Counted from the first letter of the stretch, positions 44,353 to 52,808 are shown. The stretch: DNA of 64,000 nt from Dictyobacter formicarum (GCF_016587435.1 NZ_BNJJ01000022.1:73258-137257), one strand, 5' to 3'. Numbers and translations: made by a program. The notes: a model not told the origin generated them from the letters alone.

Positions 44353-44396
44353 AATGCGGCACTTTTTGACTTCGCGAAGTCAAAAAGTGCCGCATT
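44353..44396. promoter_or_regulatory. parS-like palindrome 3, extended to 44 bp
   Basis: The core GACTTCGCGAAGTC with arms extended outward through AATGCGGCACTTTTT to a perfect 44-bp palindrome. It is 2.2 kb from parA on the far side of the TIR genes, and could also form a strong hairpin terminator. Confidence 0.7.
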
Positions 44397-44791
44397 TCAT
44401 ATTACCCCTGGCGCACAAAGTCTGAGCGTAAATGGTAAAGTGATTATCATGGACACTCATCCATCGGAAACTTTTTCAACAGGCTGATTCGTTTTTTTGC
44501 ATTATCTGAGATAAAGGCAGCTCTTCTTCAGTAAGCCCTTCACCTTGTTTATTTGTCCACTCCGTTTTTGTGAAGCAACAGAAGGAGTGCTTCCAAATCC
44601 CCGCCTGTGTAGATCTCCGCTAAAAGCAGCAGGTTGTTCTTGAGGAATGCCAGTAAATAGATCATCAAAAGGGATATGTTACAAACATTTTGTAGACTCT
44701 TGCTCGTTTTATACGCCCATTTAATTATCAAAGTTTCCGCTCATAGAATTCCTGGTACTTTCCCCGAAATCTTGCTCACTCGTTGAGCGTA

Positions 44792-44927
44792 GTGGACACC
44801 TTTTCAGGGAAAGATTGCCCTTCCCAAATCTGATGTGTTCTGATCTGTTTCCTCTGTTCATCGCGCTTCCCAGGCCGATTGTTAGGTGAGCACAATTTCA
44901 GGGAAAAACGGACACCTTTTCAGGGAA
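44792..44927 (+). repeat. Direct repeats resembling insertion-sequence ends
   Basis: GGACACCTTTTCAGGGAA occurs at 44794-44811 and 44910-44927 (same orientation), with a partial TTTCAGGGAAAAA between. No transposase remains, so this may be the scar of an insertion element or internal deletion. The family is not determined. Confidence 0.5.
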
Positions 44928-44968
44928 TGTACCAATTCCGACATTTACATGTGTTGAATTCACGTAGA

Positions 44969-45002
44969 GTTGTGAGATAAAAATATATAGTATATTCACA
45001 AC
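44969..45002. repeat. 34-bp AT-core inverted repeat, copy 2
   Basis: GTTGTGAG, an 18-bp A/T core with TATATAGTATAT, then TTCACAAC. It lies 50 bp beyond the stop of the 45052 gene. Confidence 0.75.
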
Positions 45003-45051
45003 TTTTCTTAGCGAGAGAAACTACACTGGTGCGACCTCTGTATTGACGGGC

Positions 45052-46068
45052 TTATAAGCTCGGCCAGGGCTCGCTACCGCGCTCCTGCTTCTCCTCATCC
45101 TGGGGGCTGCGCCCATCTATCCGCCCCATCTGGATCGTATATTGCGCTCCGTCGCTCTCCTCCTGCCACCGATATTTGAGGTACGGGCCGTAAATGATGC
45201 CTTCAAAAAGATCCACGCCGGGGGGAATATCCTTCCCCTTACGAAGATAGGCCCGCGCCTCTTGACTCAACCTCACTTTCTCAATATAGAAGGACTCAAA
45301 CCATCCTATCGCCGGACTGATGGCGGCGCGGATCGTCTTTATGTGCGCGTTAAATGCGTCGAGCTGGCGGCGCGCCGCCTGGCTATCGCCATAGATGTGC
45401 CGGTGATCTATCCTCTTAATTGGGTTGTCCTGGTACTCCGCTCGGATCGCGTCGAGTTGATCGCGTACTGTCTCCTCGGTAGGTCCAGTCACACGGAGCA
45501 AGGCTGCTGTTTGGTGCTCCCCGTTCTCGTCCTGCCTGGTTGGCGCGGGCGGTCGCATGCTGGCGGCTTCCTGGCGCTGCTGCTCCACGGCTGCGCGTAG
45601 CTCTGCGAACAGGTGCTCGTCTGGGGCAAGCAGGCTCGCGGCCATTTCCAGCGCTGTCCCGGCGGCCTCCAGCTTGGCCAAGAGTCGAGCGCGGCGGATC
45701 GCTAAGAACGTTGCTAAAATATGGTCGCGGTGTTTGTGGTCTGCGTAGACTGTCCATAGGAACGATTTGAGCGCCGCCTCCTGCTCACTCATCGCCACAC
45801 CTGGATCATCCTGGCTGGCGTCCAGCGCGGCGACGAGGGCCTGAAGCTGCTCGACCTTGGCGGCGATAAGATGGCGATAATTCCGCGCTTCTTGCATCTG
45901 GATATCAAGCGCGTGTGCATCGCCTGGGCGGAATTTCAATCGGCCTTTCTGGCTCCTGGGAATACGGCGCTCTTTGGCGATATCGAGTTGCTCAGGCGTC
46001 CGGCGTGGTCGTCCTGGGCGGCGGCGGTGCGGCGGTTGACCATCGCCCTGAGAGGTCTTTTTCGGCAT
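45052..46068 (-). CDS. Hypothetical protein, basic N-terminus
   Basis: 338 aa, ATG 46068 with AGGAAGGAAG upstream. The N-terminus is Arg/Pro/Lys-rich (RRRPGRPRRTPEQL, AT-hook-like GRP), followed by long helices (ARNYRHLIAAKVEQLQALVAALDAS; ELRAAVEQQRQEA) and a C-terminal alpha/beta part with PGVDLFEGIIYGPYLKYRW. It might bind DNA. It is flanked on both sides by copies of the 34-bp AT-core inverted repeat, the upstream one 30 bp before the start, which suggests regulation through that element. No family recognised. Confidence 0.65.
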   Translation of the reverse strand: MPKKTSQGDGQPPHRRRPGRPRRTPEQLDIAKERRIPRSQKGRLKFRPGDAHALDIQMQEARNYRHLIAAKVEQLQALVAALDASQDDPGVAMSEQEAALKSFLWTVYADHKHRDHILATFLAIRRARLLAKLEAAGTALEMAASLLAPDEHLFAELRAAVEQQRQEAASMRPPAPTRQDENGEHQTAALLRVTGPTEETVRDQLDAIRAEYQDNPIKRIDHRHIYGDSQAARRQLDAFNAHIKTIRAAISPAIGWFESFYIEKVRLSQEARAYLRKGKDIPPGVDLFEGIIYGPYLKYRWQEESDGAQYTIQMGRIDGRSPQDEEKQERGSEPWPSL

Positions 46069-46097
46069 GAGCGTCTTCCTTCCTGCTATTTGCTAAG

Positions 46098-46131
46098 GTT
46101 GTGTGGCGAAAATAATATAGCCTCTCACAAC
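46098..46131. promoter_or_regulatory. 34-bp AT-core inverted repeat, copy 3 (promoter position)
   Basis: GTTGTGTG, 18-bp core with AATAATATAG, CTCACAAC; it lies 30 bp upstream of the 45052-46068 start, where -10/-35 elements are expected, so it is the best candidate for operator function in this family. The rest of 46069-46400 holds only the hairpin below. Confidence 0.7.
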
Positions 46132-46323
46132 AGTATACACGGACAAAAAACGCTCTTGTAGCGCAAATATTATCGATCGGCTTTGTTCTTCTCTGGCCAG
46201 TCGCCAGGTTCTTTCTCATCTTTCAGACTGCTGCAATCATCTGTTTCACCATTATTCCCCTATCCAATGCCATAAGAACGCAAGCGATCTCGCTAATTGG
46301 AAAGGGCGCACTTTGCAGAAGGC

Positions 46324-46362
46324 AGAGCATCAGAGACCATATAACATGGTCTCTGATGCTCT
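46324..46362 (-). terminator. 17-bp perfect hairpin, probable terminator
   Basis: Arms AGAGCATCAGAGACCAT and its complement around ATAAC, 39 bp past the stop of the 46401 gene. There is no T-run, so termination is inferred from position and stability. Confidence 0.5.
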
Positions 46363-46400
46363 CTCCTCAACTATCCGACTTGCTCAGCCTGCTAGTTGGA

Positions 46401-46826
46401 TTAATGCCGACCTCGTTCGAGTTGGGCGCGTGGGCTCAATCTTCCATCTGGCATTCTCTTGGCAGGGTATAACTCGCTATCATCCAGCGGTAATAGGGCA
46501 TACACAGCCTCATACAGCTCATCATAATATGACCCATCCCCGAGCTGACGATTTCGAGCCTCCCAGCCCACAATACGAGTAATACGTGGTTTGAATTGCC
46601 GATAGAGCGCCTGTTCTGAATCGTAGTCAATGGTACAACTTACTTTTGCTGCATCCTCAATGATCTGCCGTACTTCTGCATCTATTCCTATCGCCTCTTT
46701 TATTATCGGATTGGCATAGATCGATGTGAGAATATTCTCCTTTGCGGTGTTACCTCCGCTTCGTCGCCGATAGACTTGTGGATAGTGCCAGATACCATTT
46801 ACAAACTGTGCTGATTCAATCATCAT
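46401..46826 (-). CDS. Hypothetical protein
   Basis: 141 aa, ATG 46826 with AAGGGG upstream. Contains WHYPQVYRRRSGGNTAKENIL, a helical middle (EVRQIIEDAAKVSCTIDYDSEQ) and DELYEAVYALLPLDDSELYPAKRMP. No domain recognised. It lies alone, upstream of repeat-rich DNA. Confidence 0.55.
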   Translation of the reverse strand: MMIESAQFVNGIWHYPQVYRRRSGGNTAKENILTSIYANPIIKEAIGIDAEVRQIIEDAAKVSCTIDYDSEQALYRQFKPRITRIVGWEARNRQLGDGSYYDELYEAVYALLPLDDSELYPAKRMPDGRLSPRAQLERGRH

Positions 46827-46913
46827 TTTTCAACCCCTTTTTAAGCTTATGATCATTTACACTGCATCAATTCATATATATATTATAAAATGCTATGCCG
46901 CAAGGCTCTTTTA

Positions 46914-47117
46914 GAGTGTGTCTGATTAGCATGATCATCGCCTGCAGCCTGCCTGAGCTTTCGCACCTGCGGTGCTCAGGAGTCATTTCAGTGTTGGTGC
47001 AACAGGTGCGCGGATGCGCACCTGTTGCACCAACACTGAAAAAGAGCGTGGGGACGCCTGCGTTCCCCAGGCCCAGGGGCACTCTGATTCCCAGCATGCT
47101 GGGAATCAGACACTCTC
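46914..47117. mobile_element. Probable MITE (204 bp, TTA target duplication)
   Basis: Terminal inverted repeats GAGTGTGTCTGATT and AATCAGACACTCTC (13 of 14 pairs match), flanked by TTA on both sides (46911-46913, 47118-47120). Inside is a 26-bp perfect-stem hairpin (46986-47011/47016-47041) and a 26-bp palindrome at 47084-47109. There is no transposase; mobilisation would be in trans. The GAG ends with a 3-bp TNA duplication recall IS5-family (IS1031-like) elements, as a tentative comparison. Confidence 0.7.
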
Positions 47118-47535
47118 TTAGATGCCCTCAGCGTGGCCTGAGCGTGCGCTGAGAGGCCCTTGCGCGCTCCTTGCCCTAGAGGGGGCTTGCCAGATGAGCC
47201 AGGTCTTTCTATTGATGCCGCGTTGCCGCAGAGTAGGCGGGAATCTGCGTCAAAGCATAGCGCTGCTCTGAGGTTAAATACACTGGGGTCTTTGAGGAAT
47301 ACGACATAGAGCACAACACCCTCCACATCTCCATGATATCTGTGCTTGTCTTATCACAGGTTCCTGAAGTATGTCAAAGAATTGACATGCCCACAGGACA
47401 GAAATGCCTGAAACCGCGCTTAGCGGGGAAAAGAGGGGCGCGAATCAGCCATTTCCATCCTTAGCGGGGAAAATGGTACGGAAAAATGTCGTGACCCCAA
47501 AAAGGGATTCGGTACGGGCTTATCGCTGTCCTTGT

Positions 47536-47601
47536 GTGACGCTTGGCCAACAGTCACGGGTGCGCAGTCTGGCCGGCAGAGTGAGTGAGCGCGCTGGTCA
47601 C
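47536..47601. repeat. GTGAC-type palindrome array H
   Basis: Unit 47536-47557 (22 bp), 23-bp linker (47558-47580), then a 21-bp unit GTGAG-N11-GTCAC (47581-47601). Confidence 0.8.
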
Positions 47602-47684
47602 ATGGCTGGACACAGGATCTCTTTGGGCATGTGACCATTTCCTCATCCCGCTGCCTGAGACGATCAAGGATGCAGCGGCTTAAT

Positions 47685-47717
47685 GTTGTGAGAATATAAT
47701 TATTTTTTTCTCACAAC
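47685..47717. repeat. 33-bp AT-core inverted repeat, copy 4
   Basis: GTTGTGAG, 17-bp core AATATAATTATTTTTTT, CTCACAAC. It contains a TATAAT box. It lies between the two GTGAC arrays 3' of the Mrr gene, as copy 1 lies 3' of the rep-like gene. Confidence 0.75.
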
Positions 47718-47832
47718 AATTTTGAGCGCAAAAAACGAGCAGGCCCGCGCAGGTGTTTGCGCTTGCTCACGAGCAGATACCTGGATGCATGACGCGGGGG
47801 GATGTGAGCACGGTGGCCGCCTGGCGCTCATC

Positions 47833-47927
47833 GTGACTGCTGGCTGGTGGTCACGACGGCGCGTTGCAGCTGCGCGTGTGACGCGGCACATTCGTCACGA
47901 GTGGATCTCCATGATTGCTTGGGGTCA
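47833..47927. repeat. GTGAC-type palindrome array I
   Basis: Units 47833-47854 (22 bp) and 47878-47898 (21 bp) with a 23-bp linker centred on TTGCAGCTGCG, then another 23 bp and a degenerate GGGTCAC. It ends about 11 bp from the stop of the Mrr-like gene. Confidence 0.8.
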
Positions 47928-47938
47928 CGGAGAGGAGG

Positions 47939-48673
47939 TCAACTCCAGATGGCGGCCGAGGGTTGGTGGAGGGCAATATCGCGCAGGGCCTGCCCCAGCT
48001 CATAGCGTTTATACTTGAGCAGATACTCGATTCTGCGCCCATCAATCATATGCACCTTCATTTTCCCAAGGAAGCCACTCAGCGCTGCGGGAGTATAGGA
48101 TGAGGTGGTGACAAAGTAGCCATACACGGCCTTTTGCAAGACGATGGCGCCATAAAACTCCCGCAGCTCCGCATGAGGGACATGGTGATCCTGAGCATAG
48201 AATTTGCTTTGTACTGCCACCAGACATCCGACATGGTTGAGCAACTTGGCGTCAACTCCCTGGTCACTGCTCCCTCCGCAGTGCTGAAGAAAGCGATGTT
48301 CCGGCGCTGCGCACATGACCAGCGCAGCGCTAAAAATTTCAAACTGACGAGCGTTCATGAGCTGATAGATCTCATTGAGGGACCGTGGCACATAGGGGAG
48401 AGAATCATCAGTTGGCACGCTCCAGACAGGAGCAACAGCGGTAGGCGTAGAAGAGGGGCGAGCAGGTGTGGTAGACGTGCTGAGCGGCAGGAAAAACAAG
48501 ATCACGGCGAAGGGAACCGCAATCATGCACGAGAGCAGAGCTACAACCTGGAGTAGCGGCCCAAGCAGTGCCCAGGACAACACAACGATGATAGGAAGTG
48601 CCAGGAGTGCGAGCCCGAGCCCATGCCGGGCTCGTATGCGGATGCTGGCTCGCTTTCTCATTCTAAAGAGCAT
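47939..48673 (-). CDS. Membrane-anchored Mrr-like restriction endonuclease, next to pAgo
   Basis: 244 aa from ATG 48673 with GGAGG upstream, 55 bp after the Argonaute stop and so probably cotranscribed. A basic N-terminus precedes two hydrophobic helices (LGLALLALPIIVVLSWALL, VALLSCMIAVPFAVILFFL). The C-terminal part from about residue 105 is an Mrr_cat-type fold: NARQFEIFSAALVM, then GSSDQGVDAKLLNHVGCLVAVQSKFY with the D...QxK catalytic core, and VYGYFVTTSSYTPAAL. Mrr nucleases cleave foreign or modified DNA. Membrane tethering resembles the paralogue at 57088. Confidence 0.8.
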   Translation of the reverse strand: MLFRMRKRASIRIRARHGLGLALLALPIIVVLSWALLGPLLQVVALLSCMIAVPFAVILFFLPLSTSTTPARPSSTPTAVAPVWSVPTDDSLPYVPRSLNEIYQLMNARQFEIFSAALVMCAAPEHRFLQHCGGSSDQGVDAKLLNHVGCLVAVQSKFYAQDHHVPHAELREFYGAIVLQKAVYGYFVTTSSYTPAALSGFLGKMKVHMIDGRRIEYLLKYKRYELGQALRDIALHQPSAAIWS

Positions 48674-48728
48674 GTAATACCTCCATGCAGACATGCAAAT
48701 AGATCAACATCTACTTCTGCTTTCTTCT

Positions 48729-50879
48729 TCATAACCAAAACGGGATGTTTCCTTCTAACTCTTTTGGCTTAATCCCTTTTAATGCCAGGTATGCAATTTC
48801 GTCGCTGTAATGAATACTGATGGGTAAGCGGGGAGAGCGCAACGAGCCGTAATGAAGTTGCGTGAGGGCTAGCACAGAGTGGATTGCTTGCTCAATTGGA
48901 AAAGGTGGCACGCTTCGGATCTGGAGCGGCGATGGGGTGCTCTGTGAAAATGGTGGAGGTGATGAAATGAGAAATGCCTCGTGCGGATTCAGTTTGAAGG
49001 CGCTTCCCTTGGGGGGTTGAAGAACCTGGCCTTGAAAACTATAGACCCGTGGGGCTCCTGTCTTTATGACCTCGACACAGTGAAATGTTGCCCTTATCTG
49101 CTGCGCCCAGTCTTGTAGCGCTTGTTTTTCCTGACCACGGAATATTCCATCACGGTGAATAACAACGCGCTTTCCTGAAAAAATCGCAGACGGGAAGAGG
49201 GTGTGAAGTACATCCGGAGGGATGGTTTCCCCTTCGAGAGGAGCATCATGAATGACGTATTGAAGAAACTCACCTGTGTTCTGGTAGATTCGGGCAATAG
49301 CTGTGGCATTCATACTTCCAGCCAGGCGTGTTTTGCTGCGGCGAGCAATATCGATCCCAACGATGATGTCTGCATAAGGGAGAGGCTCTGCCAGCACGTA
49401 GGGAATATTTCCAAGTTTACTGAGCATGCCGAGCGCAATATTGCCAAATGCATAACTGTTGTTCATGGTCGATTTGGTAATGATTTGATTAGGAATACCC
49501 ATACCAACGGTCAACGATTTCAGGTGATCGTAGACTCCCCAACGGAGAAGATCCTTATTGGCTTTGTCCTCTGAGTCTGCAAGTAGCGCTACAATGATGT
49601 GAATGTTGTGTGCTTGTAAGTCTTTTACTGCCTCTTCAAGGGCGTTTCGAGAGGGAGTTGTTACGTCTTTTATACAGGAAATCTTGCTTGCAAAGTGAAG
49701 CGATGTGAGTTCTGTTTGAAGTTGCTGAAGGAACTGGTTTGGAGCAAGGTGTGGAAGGGTATTGAGTACGCCGATCTGGATGGGGGTTTCTTCTGGGAAC
49801 TGTTTGCTCCGCTCATAAAAGCCATACCGTCGCAAGCGAAGGGAGAGATCTGTATCCCCTTTGGGCTCAACACGTTGCTCTCCACCAAGCAGGAGAGCAG
49901 GGGAGTAGTTTACTGATTGTGCTGTTAAGAACAAGGTAGGAGAAGCGCTCGAATTATACGCTTTCCCGCTCACCAAGAGTTTTGCCTTTGCAATGGCGGC
50001 AATCTTACTAAGCATGCCAGAGCGTTCTTCAGGAGAAAGGCGAAGCAGGCGTAATGTTTGTTTTGCGTCAACCTGGAAACGGCTATAGTCGCCTGGGCGG
50101 ATAATGAACTGCAAGGAACGAGCCACGTAGTCATAGGAGGCATTTGGTCCTGTTGAAATTTGGATGACCAACTCATGATCTGCCGCTCGGTTGATCATGG
50201 CCTTTGATTGCTCCCGTTTCGCTACTTTCAGGAGACGGCTTCGGTGCTCGACAACTGCTCCAACAACTTTTGTGATCGTGCCTTTCAATGTGGAAGTTTT
50301 GTCCGCAACCAGCAGGCCCACCAGATCGTTGGGATCAGCGAGATTCTGCGCGTAGGTTTGCACGTCGATACCGGCGATCATGCGGGATGCAATTGAAACT
50401 GAAAGGGCCGGTTGCCCATCGACGACCCAGCCGCGCACTTGGCATACACGCTGAATGCTGATATTTCTCTGGAGACGATGTGACCAACTTGCAAGTAGTG
50501 GGTCGATGGAAGATTGAATATCTGTCCATAAGCTTCGAGCAATAAAATCTGCTAGCGTTTGTGCTGTTGGTTGCCAGGTTGGATTGCGGTGAATGGCGTG
50601 CAACTGCTGAAACGTCTCTGGCTGTTCTTGCCAGAGCATTTCAATGACTGATTGGAGTGCTTCATCAGGTTGAGGGGTATCGGTAATAAGCCAAGGATAA
50701 CTCCAAAACCAGTGCCCCTTCAGCCTTTTTTGGAAATGAAATGCTAATTTTCCGCCAATAAGAGCGAGGTCATTCGTTTGCACATCGGGTTGATAGCTTG
50801 TCAGGTGAGGTATAGCCGAAGGATTGATAGGAAACACCTCAACGAGCATGGAGCCTTGCTGTGATTTGAGTCGCTGCAT
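48729..50879 (-). CDS. Long prokaryotic Argonaute (pAgo), catalytically intact by sequence
   Basis: 716 aa, ATG 50879 with AGGAG upstream. The N and PAZ-like parts include VADKTSTLKGTITKVVGAVV (191-210), typical of long pAgos. The MID pocket has the expected 5'-phosphate-binding residues Y450, K454, Q465 and K488. The PIWI domain (500-716) shows IIVGIDIARR (D510), a glutamate-finger candidate in LEGETI (E549/E551), RVVIHRDGIF (D577) and IHYSDEIAY (D693), a DEDD tetrad. Long pAgos use small guide nucleic acids to cut DNA or RNA invaders. The guide type cannot be read from sequence. It is 161 bp downstream of the QueC/ImmA/PIN operon and upstream of an Mrr nuclease. Confidence 0.88.
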   Translation of the reverse strand: MQRLKSQQGSMLVEVFPINPSAIPHLTSYQPDVQTNDLALIGGKLAFHFQKRLKGHWFWSYPWLITDTPQPDEALQSVIEMLWQEQPETFQQLHAIHRNPTWQPTAQTLADFIARSLWTDIQSSIDPLLASWSHRLQRNISIQRVCQVRGWVVDGQPALSVSIASRMIAGIDVQTYAQNLADPNDLVGLLVADKTSTLKGTITKVVGAVVEHRSRLLKVAKREQSKAMINRAADHELVIQISTGPNASYDYVARSLQFIIRPGDYSRFQVDAKQTLRLLRLSPEERSGMLSKIAAIAKAKLLVSGKAYNSSASPTLFLTAQSVNYSPALLLGGEQRVEPKGDTDLSLRLRRYGFYERSKQFPEETPIQIGVLNTLPHLAPNQFLQQLQTELTSLHFASKISCIKDVTTPSRNALEEAVKDLQAHNIHIIVALLADSEDKANKDLLRWGVYDHLKSLTVGMGIPNQIITKSTMNNSYAFGNIALGMLSKLGNIPYVLAEPLPYADIIVGIDIARRSKTRLAGSMNATAIARIYQNTGEFLQYVIHDAPLEGETIPPDVLHTLFPSAIFSGKRVVIHRDGIFRGQEKQALQDWAQQIRATFHCVEVIKTGAPRVYSFQGQVLQPPKGSAFKLNPHEAFLISSPPPFSQSTPSPLQIRSVPPFPIEQAIHSVLALTQLHYGSLRSPRLPISIHYSDEIAYLALKGIKPKELEGNIPFWL

Positions 50880-51040
50880 TGTTTGTTTCTCCTTAAAAAA
50901 TCGCAGTATTGAGAATAGGTCTGAGAAGATTTGCTTATTTCTCCCAGACAGTCTAGAAAAATCGTGCTGATACCCGTAGGTTGCTCTTTCTTACACCTCA
51001 GAAGAGGTGAAATGAGAAGACTGGTATGCAGAACCGCAGG
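50880..51040 (-). promoter_or_regulatory. Gap between PIN-like and pAgo genes
   Basis: 161 bp containing a CACCTC/GAGGTG hairpin (about 50994-51009) without a T-run. It may carry an internal promoter for pAgo or a processing site; no gene. Confidence 0.4.
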
Positions 51041-51601
51041 CTAGGGATTGAGATAGCTCTTCCACCAGGAAGAAAGGGGATGAGTACGCTGAGGAAGGTA
51101 GCGTGCTCGCGCAGAGATATTCTTAATGGCTTGTGTTACTTTCTGAGCTGAGGGAGAAGCACACTCCATCCAATATTTTATGAGCGCTGGCGTGGAAATG
51201 ATGGGAAGGGCAGATGCGTGATGCTCAAATAAAGCGATTGTCTTTGGGGTATCCATTCCAACTGCCCAGCGATGATGAAGCGCTAGCGCGGCGGTATATC
51301 CTTCACAATCACCTCCGAGAACCACGGCAAGATCTATGACCTCACCAAGCAGGCCAGGAGGGAGCGGCAGGAGAGAGAGCATCTTAGGAAACCTATCTGG
51401 AGTAATGCGAATGCGCTCCTTGCTTGGGGCTTCTGGATGATCATCAAAGAAGAGCGGTTCCTGCCAGTACATATCTTGACTGATGGATACTGGAGGAAGT
51501 ATTTCAAGGATCTCGTCGAGATATTCCGATGCTACCAAATTCGTCAGACAACAGGCATGTAAAAGAAGCCCGCTTTGTGACGATATGTCACTCCTGCTCA
51601 C
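51041..51601 (-). CDS. PIN-like domain protein
   Basis: 186 aa from GTG 51601, with GGAG upstream, 16 bp after the ImmA/IrrE stop. GLLLHACCLTNLVASEYLDEIL (11-32) is the first PIN strand-helix, but the usual first Asp is His15. LGEVIDLAVVLGGDCEGYTAALAL keeps acidic D98 and E100, and VGMDTPKTIALF keeps D117. The C-terminal half resembles an XRE-ImmA-associated PIN subfamily ending in ARARYLPQRTHPLSSWW. Active PIN domains cut RNA; the H15 change could weaken or alter metal binding. It probably is the toxin or effector partner of the HTH-ImmA protein. Confidence 0.7.
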   Translation of the reverse strand: MSRSDISSQSGLLLHACCLTNLVASEYLDEILEILPPVSISQDMYWQEPLFFDDHPEAPSKERIRITPDRFPKMLSLLPLPPGLLGEVIDLAVVLGGDCEGYTAALALHHRWAVGMDTPKTIALFEHHASALPIISTPALIKYWMECASPSAQKVTQAIKNISARARYLPQRTHPLSSWWKSYLNP

Positions 51602-51617
51602 ATCATACTCCTATTCC

Positions 51618-52808
51618 CTAGAATTGGGGCTCATTACGCATTTGCTCATTTGCTCGAAGAAGGTTCATGTGTTCCTCTAATTCTTGAGCAATTTTTGTTG
51701 CCTGCAATCGATCAACATTGAGAAGTCGCGCAAATCGTCCTTCAGCAATCAATGACCCTGAAAGGGCTTCAAAAGCCAGATCAGTGTAGCGAAGGGGAAA
51801 GAGAGAGTCTCGTCCAGGAATAGTTGCTATTCCCAGCCTGTTTTGAAGTTCCCTCACTTTGAGTCCGCGTTGTTGCAGCCCTTCCCACATTCCTGTCGGG
51901 AGCAGCTTCATATCTTCCAGGCGACGCACAAGGGCCTGAATAGACACTCCGTAGGCGTAGGCCAGGTTCCCAAGATCGGTCAGAGAAATGCTCTTCCCGG
52001 GGCGGCGTAATTCGCTAAAACGTTTCATGAGGCTGCTAGTGGGCATCAAGAAATAGCCAGCAAATGCGTCAGCAAAGCGTTCGCTTTCAGGAAGACGCTG
52101 GTAGAAATCATCAATAGAAATCGTTGGCTTGTAGCGATGAGCCAGAAAATGTCCATAATCATGTGCTAGTGACCAGCGGCGGCGATCTTCAGGGTGGCTC
52201 TTGTTTACAGCAATACATCCTCCCAATTGGTTCGTGTAGAAGTACATGGCCGAGTACCCTTGAGGAAGTTCCATATAAAAAATGCGTAATCCAACATCTT
52301 GCTCAAGGATATCACGAAGAGTTGGGAGGGGGCTGTCTCCTAATCCTAGACGTTGTCGCTCTGCAATGGCTGTTGCCTCCGCTGCCTGTTCAACTTTTAC
52401 TCCCGGCCAGGAGTATTCATCGGGATACTTCCGATCCAAAGGGGCTTCAAGTAGTTGCTCCAACTCTAGATAATTCTGACAATGCCACTCTAACTTCTCA
52501 ATGAGAGGCGCTATGATCTCGTCTTCCTTCGTCTTCCCTGCTGGCCCGCGAAATTGAACTTCAAATGGCTCTATTTCTGGGTGAGGGCGAACTAAATCGC
52601 TCATCTCACAGTCATATGCTCGTGCGAGTTTTTGCAGTTCCTCGGGTTTGATTCGCCGGAAGCCAGATTCAATAGCCGTAATTGTCGTACGGGCGGCGTC
52701 AATGATCTTCGCCGCCTCTTCCTGGGTGAGCCCCTTCCTTTTGCGTGCCTTCTGGAGGTCTTTGCCCAGGGTGATCGGGTCAATAGTGTCAAGAACACGT
52801 GAGGTCAT
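51618..52808 (-). CDS. XRE HTH - ImmA/IrrE metallopeptidase
   Basis: 396 aa, ATG 52808 with AAGGAG upstream, 3 bp after the QueC-like stop. Residues 12-72 are an XRE HTH (LQKARKRKGLTQEEAAKIID, ARTTITAIESGFRRI). Residues 185-260 are the ImmA/IrrE zinc-peptidase motif: SLAHDYGHFLAHRY (H216, H220; D217 where E is standard) and SERFADAFAGYFLMP (third ligand E243). Family members cleave repressors in phage and plasmid regulation or DNA-damage response, and couple with toxins. It may both repress the operon and, on stimulus, release it. The Glu-to-Asp change may reduce activity. Confidence 0.85.
   Translation of the reverse strand: MTSRVLDTIDPITLGKDLQKARKRKGLTQEEAAKIIDAARTTITAIESGFRRIKPEELQKLARAYDCEMSDLVRPHPEIEPFEVQFRGPAGKTKEDEIIAPLIEKLEWHCQNYLELEQLLEAPLDRKYPDEYSWPGVKVEQAAEATAIAERQRLGLGDSPLPTLRDILEQDVGLRIFYMELPQGYSAMYFYTNQLGGCIAVNKSHPEDRRRWSLAHDYGHFLAHRYKPTISIDDFYQRLPESERFADAFAGYFLMPTSSLMKRFSELRRPGKSISLTDLGNLAYAYGVSIQALVRRLEDMKLLPTGMWEGLQQRGLKVRELQNRLGIATIPGRDSLFPLRYTDLAFEALSGSLIAEGRFARLLNVDRLQATKIAQELEEHMNLLRANEQMRNEPQF

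Larger units (their letters stand above)
44067..45051. other. Intergenic region with palindrome and IS debris
   Basis: 985 bp with no credible gene. It contains a 44-bp perfect palindrome (44353-44396), direct repeats of an IS-end-like sequence (44792-44812, 44910-44927) and one 34-bp AT-core inverted repeat (44969-45002). Confidence 0.6.
46827..47938. other. Intergenic region with MITE and repeat arrays
   Basis: 1.1 kb without a credible gene. It contains a MITE (46914-47117), duplicated CTTAGCGGGGAAAA boxes (about 47417 and 47459), GTGAC arrays (47536-47601, 47833-47927) and a 33-bp AT-core palindrome (47685-47717). Confidence 0.6.
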
